This document shows, piece after piece, positions 21,234 through 32,640 of a stretch of 64,000 nucleotides of DNA. The stretch is taken from assembly GCA_030770535.1 (NCBI GenBank), contig JASVEC010000030.1, forward strand, positions 372,001 to 436,000. The letters are read 5' to 3'. The DNA is from Batkoa obscura. Taxonomy: Eukaryota; Entomophthoromycota; Entomophthoromycetes; Entomophthorales; Batkoaceae. The notes under the pieces were generated by a model. That model did no database searches. It saw only the letters and a list, made by a program, of their open reading frames with translations, and was not told the origin of the DNA. Positions within the stretch are counted from its first letter, which is position 1. Each line of letters opens with the position of its first letter. Position numbers and translations under genes: made by a program.

Positions 21234-21339
21234 CATGGGAGTGTTTTTTTTGGCTTCATTACTTTTTCCATCTTTCAAGCGCTATTTGAGTGGAAAAATT
21301 ACTAGCAAAATCCTTAAATACAAATATACATCCCCGCAT
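21234..21339 (+). mobile_element. Foldback MITE copy M5
   Basis: Full-length forward copy, CATGGGAGTG to ACATCCCCGCA. TACATGGATAATACTAATACATGG just before it shows a short local duplication. Confidence 0.85.
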
Positions 21340-23880
21340 GTTTATAATTAACTGAAGATACTTAGCTTTGATAAATTTGAAAAATTAGCATTTATTTTGG
21401 TACCATCATCACTGTTGTCATTATCAAGTATATTATGATGTACAAATTACACATTTGGATAATAGTTCAAGTACTCGATAGTGGTACAGTCTACCTTCAT
21501 ATGTCTCATTAATAATCCGTTTTATATAATGAACCTCTTTTGGTCAAATTCAAATCATACATAGTTATTATAAAGTGAATAAGTAATATATTTGACTATT
21601 CTGTCCACAATCTTAAACAAATACTGTTTGAAAAATTCACTATCTCCTCCAAAACAATACCAGGTAAGAAATTGAGTCTAGATGGCACCTTGGTGTAAGT
21701 TTATGAAAAAAGTATTTTGATTTGTCTGTCTATTATAGTTTTCAAGTTATAGCTATATCTAAGTAAATAATTTATTAAATGAGTAAACTGTGATAATATT
21801 TTTGAATCATGATAAAATAAGCCCTTGTCACATCTTAGCCTTTATTAATTAAGCTTTATTATTAATACATTAGTAAATATTGAGTAAGTTTAACACTAAT
21901 GAGAACAATGAAATATTAAATAGACCCTGTTCTACATGTATACTGAATTAAGTTAATGCTGTTTGACATTATAGTACAATTCAAAACAATTTATAAGAGA
22001 CTGAAGTTTAAAGGTCAAAAACAAAACTGTTTTATACTCAATGAGAATAATAACAAGCTATACTTTTATAACCTTGTTAATTTTATTATAATAATGACGT
22101 ACATCTTTGGTATATAAAATTAGTATTATAATCAACAAATAAATCAATAATAATAGCTTTATCTAATTTATTGCTGTTTTTTTATTTCAATTCAATTGTC
22201 GTTTTATAATTATTAAAATAATCCTACTAGTTTTTTTAAAAGAATAAATTTTATTAAATTAATAATATAAGATTAGATTTGAATTAGTGATTTAAAAATC
22301 TTTCTGAATTATAAGCAGTTTTTGACCCCAGATTATAAATGTCTTGTTACTTACAAATATATAGTTATAAGATTCTTAGATTTATTTCTCACGTTTTCAA
22401 CCTAGATCTCTTATCAAATTCAAATTAAATAACTCAAATCAATATGCTAACATAGGTTACTTTCTAACAATTATATATTAAAATGTTATAAACGCATCGA
22501 CTTGCATTAATATTATTAAAATAAACAAATTTATTATCTAACACCATTTCTTGTAATTACTTATTTATTGAAAAATAAGAATGATATATAAACTAATAAA
22601 TCAATAAAAGGTAAATAACCTTAATTACCGTGATTTCAAATGTAATAAATAATAGATATAAGCCTAATGGGCCTCATATCATCATTTGTAATGAAGTCCA
22701 ATGGTAATTTTTATAGCATTTAGAGTTATTTTATTTATAAACAGTAAGTAGTATACTAAGCTACTGTTACAATAAACGTGAACTTTAATATTAGTTTGAT
22801 TTGTTAAATAGATTAATTTATATTCAAAGTCATTTTTTATCCCTCATTTTGAATTTTTTCAAATTAAATCGAGACTAAGCTGGAAAAATATTTAAAATTA
22901 GACCAGGGTTCTTAAACTTACTTATGTAAGTTATTGATCAATCAAGAGCCAAACTAAACTTTATTAAATGTTCGGGGGTATAATGACCCCTGTTCTCTTT
23001 TTCATAATTAAACATAGCTATTTTTGTTAATGACTCATTTGAGAATTTACCAACTCTTTCAAGGATACAAACAAATATTCTAAAATTCTAATAAGTAAAT
23101 AAAGTGTGAAGTATGCAGCAATTATAGCGAAATATTCCAAGTTTTGGAAATTATCTGTAATTCTAGAGTATTAATGATTTTGCATGTGAAAGCCTTCGCT
23201 AATATTATACTATGTAAAGATTTTCTATAAATTTGAACATTAACATTGAATATAAAACCATACGTATTAGACCACTATCCTTTCTTAAGATATAACTATT
23301 ATACTCTAAAAATGATATTACTTTATAAGAAAATATTTTTTAACTCAGGTTTAACTGAACTACTATTTATCTTATATCATAAATTAATATTCAAATTGAT
23401 GAAACTTGAATATTAATTTAGAAAGCTCATTTGAATAATAAATTAATTTAAAAACATAAATTCTTGATTAGATAATCAACGGTCATATAAGTTGTATCAT
23501 ATCTTTAATAGTTGTAAGCTAATTATAAATCATAAGCAGTACTAAATACAAAATCCTGATGTTATACATGGTAATGCAGTTTAATCTAGCTTCGTCTTCA
23601 ATAGTAAGCTAACTTAACCTATATACCAGAACTAATTAATGCTTTACCCAAGTAAAATGTTAATTCTATAATTAATATAACTTAAACCCAAAATTTATTA
23701 ATAGCTCTAATAAATAAATGGAATAAAAAGTCATTATAAATTTATCCTAATAAAGAAAATTCAATTAATAACATTTTCTTAATTAATTAATTAATATATT
23801 AAAGCAATTATAAAATTAATTAATATAATTAATTAATTTTCATGTAATTTATTATTCATCTTAAGGAACTTCGAAAATTT
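21340..23880. other. Desert, no gene seen
   Basis: About 2.5 kb of AT-rich sequence. No frame, RNA gene or MITE copy could be supported here, which makes it the longest MITE-free part of the left desert. Confidence 0.5.
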
Positions 23881-23887
23881 TGGTTTT

Positions 23888-23962
23888 ATTTCATATTTTT
23901 ATATTTATTTTTATATTTATTTTTATATTTATTTTTATAGTTATTTTTATAGTTATTTTTAT
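23888..23962. repeat. Minisatellite of TATTTTTATAT units
   Basis: Six or so tandem units of about 11-12 bp (ATTTATTTTTAT, later ones TTATTTTTATAG), located about 900 bp upstream of the ankyrin gene. Confidence 0.8.
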
Positions 23963-24860
23963 TAATAATATATTTAAAATAAGATTAGGCTATATTCCGC
24001 TTTCATTATCAGGGTGATGTCATGTTTCAGTTTATTAATAAAAAATAGTAGATGAATTTTAATTTTTTTAAACTAATTATTTGCTTTAAAAATAAAAATA
24101 AGATTCAATAGTTGGTTACTTTATAAAATATAAATTTTAGGATAGTCGTCATTATTTATCCTAACATTCATCAGATGCTTCATATTAAAGAAGGGTTTAC
24201 ATACATATGGTTTTTATTTCCAATAGTTTATTTGCTGACTAAAAGGGGAATGAAATCATATCATATAATCTATATGCTTACTTTTAAATACTATATTATA
24301 TTAATATAATAGTAATAATAATAGTTTAATAGCTTAAAAACAGTAATTAGGTTGTTAGCCTATTAAGTTGGTTATAGCAAAGTTTAATATCAAAACTTGA
24401 GCTATTTTCAATATAACCCAATTGATTGGTTGAAATGAATGGAGTTGTCGGACAAATCAATCAGTTACCAAATAAAAGGTAATTGAGAGGACGATGATAA
24501 ACATTCAAATTTAATGACTAAGAGTGGTTATTAAATTATGGCAGCAAACATCTAAATTTATAATGGCTAAATCCTAGATTCCTAAGCAACCTAAGGGAGA
24601 TCAACCAATAAAATCAATAACCAAAATTACAAACTACACTTACTGTAACGTAATAAATTAGTTGCTTAAAGAACAAAAATTACAGTGGTGAACTTTGCAA
24701 AGAATAAATAAGCAACTAAAAAAAAGATATAAAAGCAAAAACTTTCCATTTTAAAGTTTAATTGAATTTTTTGAAACAAAATTTTTTGTTGACATAGTTT
24801 AACTGTAAATTAAAATTTAATATCAATTTAATATCAGAGTTGAATTGATATCTTTTAAAT
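23963..24860. other. Upstream region of the ankyrin gene
   Basis: About 900 bp without a supported reading frame. It presumably includes the promoter of the ankyrin-repeat gene. Confidence 0.4.
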
Positions 24861-25541
24861 ATGAATAAATTGAATTTCCCGTTTAAATCAACCAGTAAAG
24901 TCAACTTGGGTTTACACTCCGCTGCTGCATCTGGAAACATAGGCCTTGTTAAATTTGCATTAGATAATGGTCAACCTATAGATTCAGTATTAAATGGTTT
25001 ATTACCAATACATATAGCCGCATGTCATGGTCAACTCCATATAGTGAAATATCTCATAGAAAAAGGATGCGATGTTAATGGAAGAAGAAAACCTAGAAGA
25101 TATTCTGGATCATTATCTTTATCTAGGAATAAACAAGAAGTTGGCTGCACTGCTTTACACTACGCTGTAGCTAATGGTAATTTAGAAATGATCAAACTTT
25201 TACTAGAGAATGGAGCGTTGGTTCATGTTTTGGATAAGTATGGCTCAACCCCACTTTCTATCGCCTTAGCTAGAGGAGATGTTCCAGCCACCATGTTGAT
25301 GACTGAATACTTAGTAAAACAAGAGCCATTGCTATATAAAATGTTAAAGAAAGACGTTAAATCCGAGTTATGTTTAGATATAAATGATGTAAATATTAGA
25401 AGAAAAAGTTTATCGGATCTAAAAGATAAGTCATATAATTTAGTTAATTACGACACTACAAGTATTGTAACAATAGCTAAATCAAGCCCCTTAGTAAGCT
25501 TTTTAAATCAAGCTTCCAAGCCAAATCTTTTAAAGATATAG
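24861..25541 (+). CDS. Ankyrin-repeat protein of a conserved fungal type
   Basis: This intronless gene encodes 226 residues. Ankyrin repeats are seen at about residues 16-50 (LGLHSAAASGNIGLVKFALDNG), 51-78 (GLLPIHIAACHGQLHIVKYL), 95-128 (GCTALHYAVANGNLEMIKLL) and 129-155 (YGSTPLSIALARG). The block QPIDSVLNGLLPIHIAA followed by a basic RRKPRRYS insert is, from memory, found in a fungal ankyrin family of unknown role. The C-terminal 70 residues are unstructured in appearance. Ankyrin repeats bind other proteins; no enzymatic domain is present. It is the only clearly intact gene between U4 and the receptor gene at 28 kb. Confidence 0.85.
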   Translation: MNKLNFPFKSTSKVNLGLHSAAASGNIGLVKFALDNGQPIDSVLNGLLPIHIAACHGQLHIVKYLIEKGCDVNGRRKPRRYSGSLSLSRNKQEVGCTALHYAVANGNLEMIKLLLENGALVHVLDKYGSTPLSIALARGDVPATMLMTEYLVKQEPLLYKMLKKDVKSELCLDINDVNIRRKSLSDLKDKSYNLVNYDTTSIVTIAKSSPLVSFLNQASKPNLLKI

Positions 25542-26724
25542 AATTCTATCCCTTTTTTTATTCTCCTTCCCCCTTTGTAAATACTTTATTTATTACACCT
25601 GTACAAGCAATAAATTAGCATAAATTAATTTTTGTTACTGTTATTACCAAGTATCTATTTATTAGATTATTAATTATTTAAATTTCAAAATTGCAGTAAG
25701 TTTTTTTTAGGACCAATCTATCTGGATTAATCGAGATGATTGGATTTTGATTGGATATTTTTCGTTTATTCACCGCTTCTTTTCTTATCGAATTATGCAG
25801 CTTTTCCAATTTCTAATTAAAAATGAGAATGACCTTTATCAAAAAATTATAAATTAACAATTGATTGTCTATAATGTTTGAGTTTTCCCGCTTTTACTTT
25901 TAAAAGTGCCCTAATAATTTTACTTTTTTGTTTAATTATTTTTATTTTTAATTACATTTCGCAAAAAGATCCATAAGTTTTATTGGCTTAAATTTGGAAT
26001 GAGGTAATAGTGTGGTTAATTTAAAAGTTATATTTAGATTGAGTGTGAGTTAAATTCTAAATTTAAAATCTTAGCAAAAAAGAGTGTAAAGATGATGACT
26101 ATAGTCATACTTTAATAAAACAAAAACAAAAACTTGGCAATTTTACTTATCTATTTTTAATACCATCAAGAGTAATTGTGTAGTATTAATATTAAGTTTA
26201 TTCATATGCTTATAAAGTTGTCAGCCAAACTTTTTAATACACTCTTTTTCAACCTCCGTATTGAACTATGCGATTATGATGAAAAATTACATGATTATTC
26301 TTTTTCTTAAAGCACTTTTTTAAAAGTAGATTGATATAATAATAGATAGCTAATGAATAAATACAAAAATAGCAGTCTATTTATATGGTTAAAAGCGTAA
26401 GCTTGAACGGTGTATTGTTCTTTGAATATTCACTATAAGCATTTGCTTTGATGTACCAGATATATTTTTCCCTTTGAATATTTGTTCATTTTTCAAGATT
26501 AAAAATGGAGGACTAGTTGCTTATTAAAAATATATATGCCTAGGCATTGTTAAGGAAATGAAGGATATTTTTGTATAAGTTTAATTAGGAATATTTTATA
26601 ATTCCTACTTTTAAAAAGTGAACACAGCACTGAAATGATAGGCATTACTACATGTTATTATAAAATTGTTTTTCGGATTATTTTTACTGCTTCTTTTTAC
26701 TACTTTGTATCTTATACTAATGAG
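25542..26724. other. Desert, no gene seen
   Basis: AT-rich sequence downstream of the ankyrin gene. No supported feature. Confidence 0.5.
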
Positions 26725-26808
26725 TACAAATGTCTTTCATTCTCTAAGCGCTATTTGAGTAGAAAGATTGTTAATAAAATTCTTAAACAAAAAAATTACA
26801 TCCCCATA
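26725..26808 (+). mobile_element. Foldback MITE copy M6 (5' end lost)
   Basis: Forward copy that keeps the CTAAGCGCTATTTGAGT core and the 3' end ACATCCCCATAT, but whose first quarter is no longer recognisable. Confidence 0.75.
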
Positions 26809-27188
26809 TTTTAAAAAATTTAGATTTGGAATTCATAGCCAATTCATATTCCTCGGTCCTTAGGATTATATACATATTCCATGCAAAATCAGCTTTTGAT
26901 TTTATACATTTCCATCTTTCAGGTTCTTTTTTAATAATTGAATAGAGAATCAAATAGTAAACTGACTTTTCCCCTATAATTGATAGACTGTCTAAGAACA
27001 AATTTGGATGCGAAATTATTTCCAAATAACCTACTGCTCTCTATATATTTGTTTAAATATCTATAATAAACTACTTGTGGGGGGTTGCCCCTTTCAAATA
27101 CTTTTAAAAATGAGACAATTTTTGGTCAGCCTAAAAAGCAAAATATGTATTTAGTTAGGAGCAGAGGTAGTATAAAACTAACATTATA

Positions 27189-27292
27189 TATGGAAGTGTC
27201 TTTTTTGTTTAAGAAATTTGCTAGTGTTTTTTTCACTCAATAGTGCCTAAAAAATGAAAAAAGTAATGAAACCAAAAAAACATCCTCCATAT
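27189..27292 (-). mobile_element. Foldback MITE copy M7
   Basis: Full-length inverted copy from TATGGAAGTG to CATCCTCCATAT, with several substitutions. Confidence 0.82.
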
Positions 27293-27532
27293 TTTAAAGA
27301 TTGAAGGGTCAAAAAACTTACCAGAGCAAATAGCTAAATATTCAACATTGATCGCATTCATTACTTTTAAAGTATTATTTGAATCTTGATATAAAAATAC
27401 TTTTGAGCAGAAAACACAGACTATTTTTGATACTTTTATATGTGTTAAGTATGGACAAAGCTTTGTGTAAATATTAAAACTGACATGTCATTTTAACTAA
27501 ACTTTTAAAATTGTGTTTAGAGTAGGTTATCC

Positions 27533-27635
27533 TATGGGGATGTATTTTATATTTAAGAGCTTTACTAATAATTTTTCCACTCAAATAGCGCTTAAAGGGT
27601 GGAAAAAGTAATGAAGCCAAAAAAAACATCCCCAT
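27533..27635 (-). mobile_element. Foldback MITE copy M8
   Basis: Full-length inverted copy from TATGGGGATGTATT to ACATCCCCAT. It lies 241 bp after M7 and in the same orientation, about 310 bp beyond the 3' end of the receptor gene. Confidence 0.88.
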
Positions 27636-27946
27636 GATAAATCGAGTTGCTTTTTAGCCATTTGTTCATATCCTTTCTTTTCTGTTTTTTATAATTGAGC
27701 TATTGATTTTTGTTTCAAGGAATGTCTTTCAAAAAAGAATATCATAAAAAAGGGATTATCACATAACAAACATGAATCAAGATATAAAAGTGATAAATCC
27801 GCAATTAAATGTATGCTTAAGCTTGTAGTTTAAGTTATTACTAACCAAAGTTATAAATTATTATCAAAAACAATATAAAATAGTACGGTAAATCCATTTT
27901 TTATTAATTGAAATAAAACAACAAATTCAAACAGCTTTCTATCTAA

Positions 27947-28852
27947 CTACCAACATTTAATGTTGGTACAAAACTTCTTAACTTCGTTAGAAATACCTGT
28001 ATGTAATATTAAAAAGAAACTTGAGTTTGCAAGAATACCGATTAGAAACATGATTTCTGCAAGTTGATTCATAACAAGAATAATCGGATTTACTTTACCA
28101 TAAATGTAATGAAAAATACTTTCTAACAAGTGAAATAAAAAAGAACCAAACATACAGGTAGTATAAATAGCCAAGATTGTATATAGTTTAAGAAAAACTA
28201 TATTATACTTGGAGTTTTTATCACTTATAGATTGATTTGAATTGCAATTCATTTCAATTTCAACAAATTTTTGCATGCTCGTTATATTTCTAGCTAATTT
28301 ATAATAACAATAAGTTATTATTACTATCCCAAAAAAGAAACTAAAGATTGAATAATAATATGTGGTTGCTCCAATGGTTGAATCAACTACAGGATACATA
28401 CATATTAATTCAGTAGCAGATGGTACCATTAAACGTTGGGATACACAGTATATTGACAATCCAATAAAAACGAGTCCATTTAAATGTATCGGTAAATACA
28501 CATACCTTGGCAATTTAATTTCGGAGATTTTACATAACCTTTCCAAGGCTAAAAATACATTGATTTGAATCTCATAATAATAAGCTGCTCCTATAATAAA
28601 GCCAAGGACCTGACAACCCAAGTTGATATTAATCAACTTTACGCCATATATAAAATAATATAGATAATCGATCGAGGTCACTAAGGGTGCACAAAGCTCT
28701 ACTGAGGCTACTGCTATAATTAATTTTAAATCTCTTGCCAACGGCTTCACTTTAAAACAGAAATATATTAAGAATGTGTTGAGGAAGACTGCTGCGAATG
28801 CCAAAGCTATGATAAGGTAGTTAGTTGAAAAGAGAGGATCGTTTTTATCCAT
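27947..28852 (-). CDS. Seven-transmembrane receptor resembling class A (rhodopsin-like) GPCRs
   Basis: This intronless gene encodes 301 residues with seven hydrophobic segments at about 11-33, 42-62, 80-104, 118-136, 165-185, 217-242 and 255-283. Class A hallmarks are Cys 80 at the top of helix 3 and Cys 151 in the second outer loop, which could form the usual disulfide, Glu104-Arg105 at the end of helix 3 (ALERLCK, in place of D/ERY), Asn 25 in helix 1, and ANSSFF in helix 7 in place of NPxxY. A short cytoplasmic tail (SNEVKKFCTNIKCW) follows. Fungal GPCRs are usually of other classes, so this is unusual. The ligand is unknown and a non-GPCR seven-helix protein cannot be ruled out. It stands alone in the desert. 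Confidence 0.75.
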   Translation of the reverse strand: MDKNDPLFSTNYLIIALAFAAVFLNTFLIYFCFKVKPLARDLKLIIAVASVELCAPLVTSIDYLYYFIYGVKLININLGCQVLGFIIGAAYYYEIQINVFLALERLCKISEIKLPRYVYLPIHLNGLVFIGLSIYCVSQRLMVPSATELICMYPVVDSTIGATTYYYSIFSFFFGIVIITYCYYKLARNITSMQKFVEIEMNCNSNQSISDKNSKYNIVFLKLYTILAIYTTCMFGSFLFHLLESIFHYIYGKVNPIILVMNQLAEIMFLIGILANSSFFLILHTGISNEVKKFCTNIKCW

Positions 28853-30702
28853 TTAAATGAACAGATTATAAAGTTAAATCTTTTAAAAAAATTTGAAAAA
28901 ATTAAAAATGCCTATTTATATAACAAAGGCTTATAGTCATTCTTTTTATAAGAATTTGTTATTCTAATTTTACTGTATCAAACTTTTAAAACTTTCCTTT
29001 AAAATCACATTTTTCATTAAAACTTAAAAATATTTAAACATAAATTACTTTACGTATGAAGTTCATCTAAAGGCAGAGGTTATTCAAGAAAAACCCGATA
29101 ACATATATAACAATGGTAGAATTTCCAAGGTTTCTAATAGCATGTATCAATTAGAATATTTTTTAGTTAAAGATAAAATCAAAATAGATAATTAATTAAA
29201 TTAGAAACCAATCAAGCTTCTAACCAGGCCCTATTTTAAGAATAATTGATGGGATCAAACTCAATTGTTAAGTTAGAGAATTTATACGATATTTAATAAA
29301 TGAAGGGTCTACTTAAATCTCAGATTCGTTTATTTTTAGCTATAATTTAATTTTTGCTATTATACTAAATAAAGACCAATACTATGTACTCTATTGTGGA
29401 GTCGCTATATCAAACATTTAAAAAGTACCATAAGATTAGATACTAAACATCTTAAAAAAATTTTGACAGCTATAATTTATATTTTTTTATTTAATTTATG
29501 TCCAGCATAAGTTGATCTCTTTTAACTCTATATCTATAATGAAAGGTATATTTTATTTAAGAATATAAAAGTACTGAATAATTTTAATATAGAACATTAA
29601 AAACATCTTTTAATATTAATAATTTCAACAATTCTCTTATAGCAACAGCGCCCTTGAAAAAATTCCGTTGCGAAAAATGCTTGTACTAATTGACTACCAA
29701 ATCTATTCAATTAATTAGCTTGACAAATAAAACGCCTTCCCAGAAAGATTCAAGATTTCGAAAAAACACTCTTTAACCAATAAATTCCTTTTTAGCGTTA
29801 TCAAAGACAAACTTTGAACCCCAACTAGCTTTATAAAATTAGAAATTATTTTATTAGGCCTTTTCGCAAGTTTCCGTAATTTTGAATGAATCTTTATGGC
29901 AGCAGTATAATTTGTATCAGTAAATAATTTTTACAGTAAAGTAACTTTGTTTTATCCAGAATAGAAGAAACTTTTGGAAAAACCTAGAACAGTTTGGTTT
30001 GTGGTTGGGATGTCTTTTGTTTTTAACTTCTTTTCAACTATTTTTGAAATTAAGGAGCTATATTTTTTTGTACCCATCACACATTTTGTATATATTTACC
30101 AATGATGAAGCTTTAAATAGCTAGAAGTAAAAAAACTCGAAAGTTGTAAATTCTAGTATTTTGTTAGTTTTGGTGGTTTTTGCTTAAAATTATTTAATAC
30201 TCTGGGCTTATATATTTGTAAAAATGTACTTTATATTCGAAAAAACTAAGCAAAGATTAGAAAATTAAGACATTTAACTGTAAGCTATCCTAATAAATCA
30301 AAAAAAGTAGAGAGTAGAGAGTGATTTTTGTCAAGGTTTCTAAAAGGACTGTAATTCCAACAGGAAAGAAACGATGAATTAATGAAATACATCAAGTAAC
30401 CTTGGCTTGATTTTATAGCTTTTTTTAGAACTATAATTATTGAAATCATAATAAAATAAGTAGCTTATTACCATTGGGAGCTGAACAAACGCTTACCTTT
30501 TCTCAGTAAAAAAATACTTATAAAATTATGGAAAAGTACCTGTGTTACAATTTGAGGTAATGTATAATATAACTTACAATATCAATATAAAACATTGCAT
30601 CTTTTTAAATAATCTTAATTTATAGCTTACAAATAGATTGAACTAATTTCTATTATTTTTTTTGAAAGGGATTGACTCCAATTGTCTTATTAATTAAAAT
30701 AA
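28853..30702. other. Desert, no gene seen
   Basis: About 1.85 kb of AT-rich sequence upstream of the receptor gene. No frame or RNA gene could be supported. Confidence 0.5.
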
Positions 30703-30796
30703 TATGGGGATGTATTTTTATGTTTAACAATTTTTCCACTCAAATAACGCTTAAAAGATAGAAAAAGTAATGAAGCCAAAAAAAACATCCCCATAT
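30703..30796 (-). mobile_element. Foldback MITE copy M9
   Basis: Inverted copy, TATGGGGATGTATTTT to ACATCCCCATAT. At 94 bp it is about 11 bp short; the missing piece is in the TTAAGAATTTTACTAAC side. Confidence 0.88.
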
Positions 30797-31572
30797 ACTA
30801 AATGCTAAGGCTAATTAGATTTAATGACTGCTTTGTTTAATGGAACTTCTCTAAAAGTTTCAGAAGAGAATCTAACCTTTTTATATCTTCAGTAGATATA
30901 GAGAAGCAAAGTAAGATACATTTTGTTTTTACACTCGATATGGCTTTGATAGAATGAAAAGGCTGTTACGATTGAACGGGAACAATGAAATTGTCAGTGA
31001 AATAAATTGTACACAAGATAAACCCTTTATAGAAGTTTCATACCTGGATGGAAGGGACAAAAGATATTTCTTAAGGAGATACGTTAATAAGTAAGCAAAA
31101 AATAACAGAAAAAGCAACTACACGGTTTACAACTAAAAAAGGCAAAAGATAGAAAGAAATAGTATCATAGGTTTAACATTGAGGCACAAAAGGTAAGTAT
31201 ATATAAGTACTATAAGTTCAGTGATAAACAATGGTACCATTTGGCTTCAATGGGTTCAAACTTCACAATGATGTCTATTAGGGTAAAGGCTATACGGTTA
31301 GATTCCTGTAAATTGCTAAAGACTTAGAGTTGAGGTTCTAGCTAGCGAAAAACTGATAAAAGGGGTTGGGAGATGAGGCAGATTTATGTAAAAATAAGTA
31401 TATTTATTTTTGCCAGAGGTATACATTATAAACTTATTTAGAATTTATATTGATCAGATACATTCTACTTTTTATAAGGAGTATTAGCTTTTCGAAGCTC
31501 CAAAAGAAAATGTTAATGGATTTAGTTACAAATTATTAAAATTTATTATTATTAATGAACTTATTAAGTAGT
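30797..31572. other. Desert with a less AT-rich stretch
   Basis: Bases 31,220-31,400 are richer in G+C (for example GGCTTCAATGGGTTCAAAC), but no frame or RNA could be recognised. Confidence 0.4.
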
Positions 31573-31680
31573 ATATAGGGATGTATTTTTGTGTTTAGAA
31601 ATTTTACTAATAATTTTTCCACTCAAGTAGTCCTTAAAAGATAGAAAAAGTAATGAAGTCAAAAAAAACACACTCATATA
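31573..31680 (-). mobile_element. Foldback MITE copy M10
   Basis: Full-length inverted copy from TATATAGGGATG to CACTCATATA, with a worn right end. Confidence 0.8.
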
Positions 31681-31980
31681 TAATTAATGCTTTAAATGAA
31701 GCATGAAACAAAAATCAGCAAGTAGCATTATTATCAGCTGTAGCTTTAGTATATTTTTTCCGTAAATATAGGGGTTTTAGACTTAATATAAGTAAACATT
31801 AGCATAATTATTTTTGAATAATTATAGCAATAAAATATTAATATTATAATCTATTATTAAAATATAAAATAAATATAAAACAAAAACAACCAAATTAAAA
31901 CTATTATATATTTACTTAATGAGTCAACTATTTTGTCAAAATTTAATAAATAGAAAATAATGGTAAAAAATATCTATAAT

Positions 31981-32083
31981 ATATGGGGATGTATTTTTGT
32001 GTTTAAGGGTTTTACTAACAGTTTTTTCATTCAAATAGCGCTTAAAAAATGGAAAAATAATGACTAAAAAAAACATCACCGTA
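31981..32083 (-). mobile_element. Foldback MITE copy M11 (left partner of a head-on pair)
   Basis: Inverted copy from ATATGGGGATG to ACATCACCGTAT. Its right end touches a forward copy (M12); the two together make a large palindrome. Confidence 0.88.
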
Positions 32084-32132
32084 TGGAGCTGTTTTTTTTA
32101 GTCATTATTTTTCCATTTTTTAAGCGCTATTT
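32049..32132. repeat. Perfect 35-bp inverted repeat at a MITE junction
   Basis: The arms (about 32,041-32,075 and 32,090-32,124) are exactly complementary over about 35 bp and nearly so for 20 bp further out, around a 14-bp centre TCACCGTATGGAGC. This is closer than any two other copies, so the arms were probably copied from each other. Confidence 0.85.
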
Positions 32133-32165
32133 GAGTGGAAAGATTGTTAGTAAAATTCTTAAATA
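32082..32165 (+). mobile_element. Foldback MITE copy M12 (3' end lost)
   Basis: Forward copy starting TATGGAGCTGTTTTTTTTAG and stopping after AATTCTTAAAT, where it runs straight into a fragment of an inverted copy (M13). Confidence 0.85.
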
Positions 32166-32216
32166 ACGCCTAAAGGATAGAAAAAGTGATGAAGCCAAAA
32201 AAAACGCCTTCATATA
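32166..32216 (-). mobile_element. Foldback MITE copy M13 (fragment)
   Basis: Only the half from AACGCCTAAAGGATAG to the end ACGCCTTCATATA is present. The break with M12 lies inside both elements, suggesting insertion or rearrangement between copies. Confidence 0.78.
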
Positions 32217-32274
32217 TTTAAAGAATATTAACTTAGCTATTGATTTATTTTTTGAACTATTAAAATATTTATTA

Positions 32275-32348
32275 TATGGGGATGTGTTTTTTATTTGAGT
32301 GGAAAAATTATTAATAAAATCCTTAAACACAAAAATACATCCCCATAT
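32275..32348 (+). mobile_element. Foldback MITE copy M14 (internal deletion)
   Basis: Both ends are present (TATGGGGATGTG and ACATCCCCATAT) but about 32 bp of the left arm is missing, leaving TTTTTTATTTGAGTGGAA in the middle. This 74-bp form shows that ends are kept while the interior is lost. Confidence 0.85.
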
Positions 32349-32535
32349 GCTAATTTTGAAAATGTAATAAGGAAAACAGGCTTATATAATATATGCGCCT
32401 GGTATATAATTAAAAAATAATAAATAATGAAGAAATTTTGCTTTAATTATTTATCTGAAATATTAAGTTATGATTCAGTATATATAAGAGACTGTTTAGT
32501 TAATTTAATATCTAAAAGGTTTATAAAAATCAACA

Positions 32536-32640
32536 TATGTGGATGTTTTTTTGGCTTCATTATTTTTTCCATCTTTTAAGCGCTATTTGAGTGGAAAGAT
32601 TGCTAATAAAGTTCTTGAACAAAAAAATATATCCTCATAT
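32536..32640 (+). mobile_element. Foldback MITE copy M15
   Basis: Full-length forward copy from TATGTGGATG to ATCCTCATAT. It is the fifth MITE piece within 660 bp, making a small cluster. Confidence 0.85.

Noticed and set aside
26783-27025. 80-codon minus-strand frame
   Set aside because: Its end runs into MITE copy M6 and no similarity is seen; probably chance.
32127-32330. Minus-strand frame of 67 codons
   Set aside because: It consists of pieces of MITE copies M12, M13 and M14 read in one frame.
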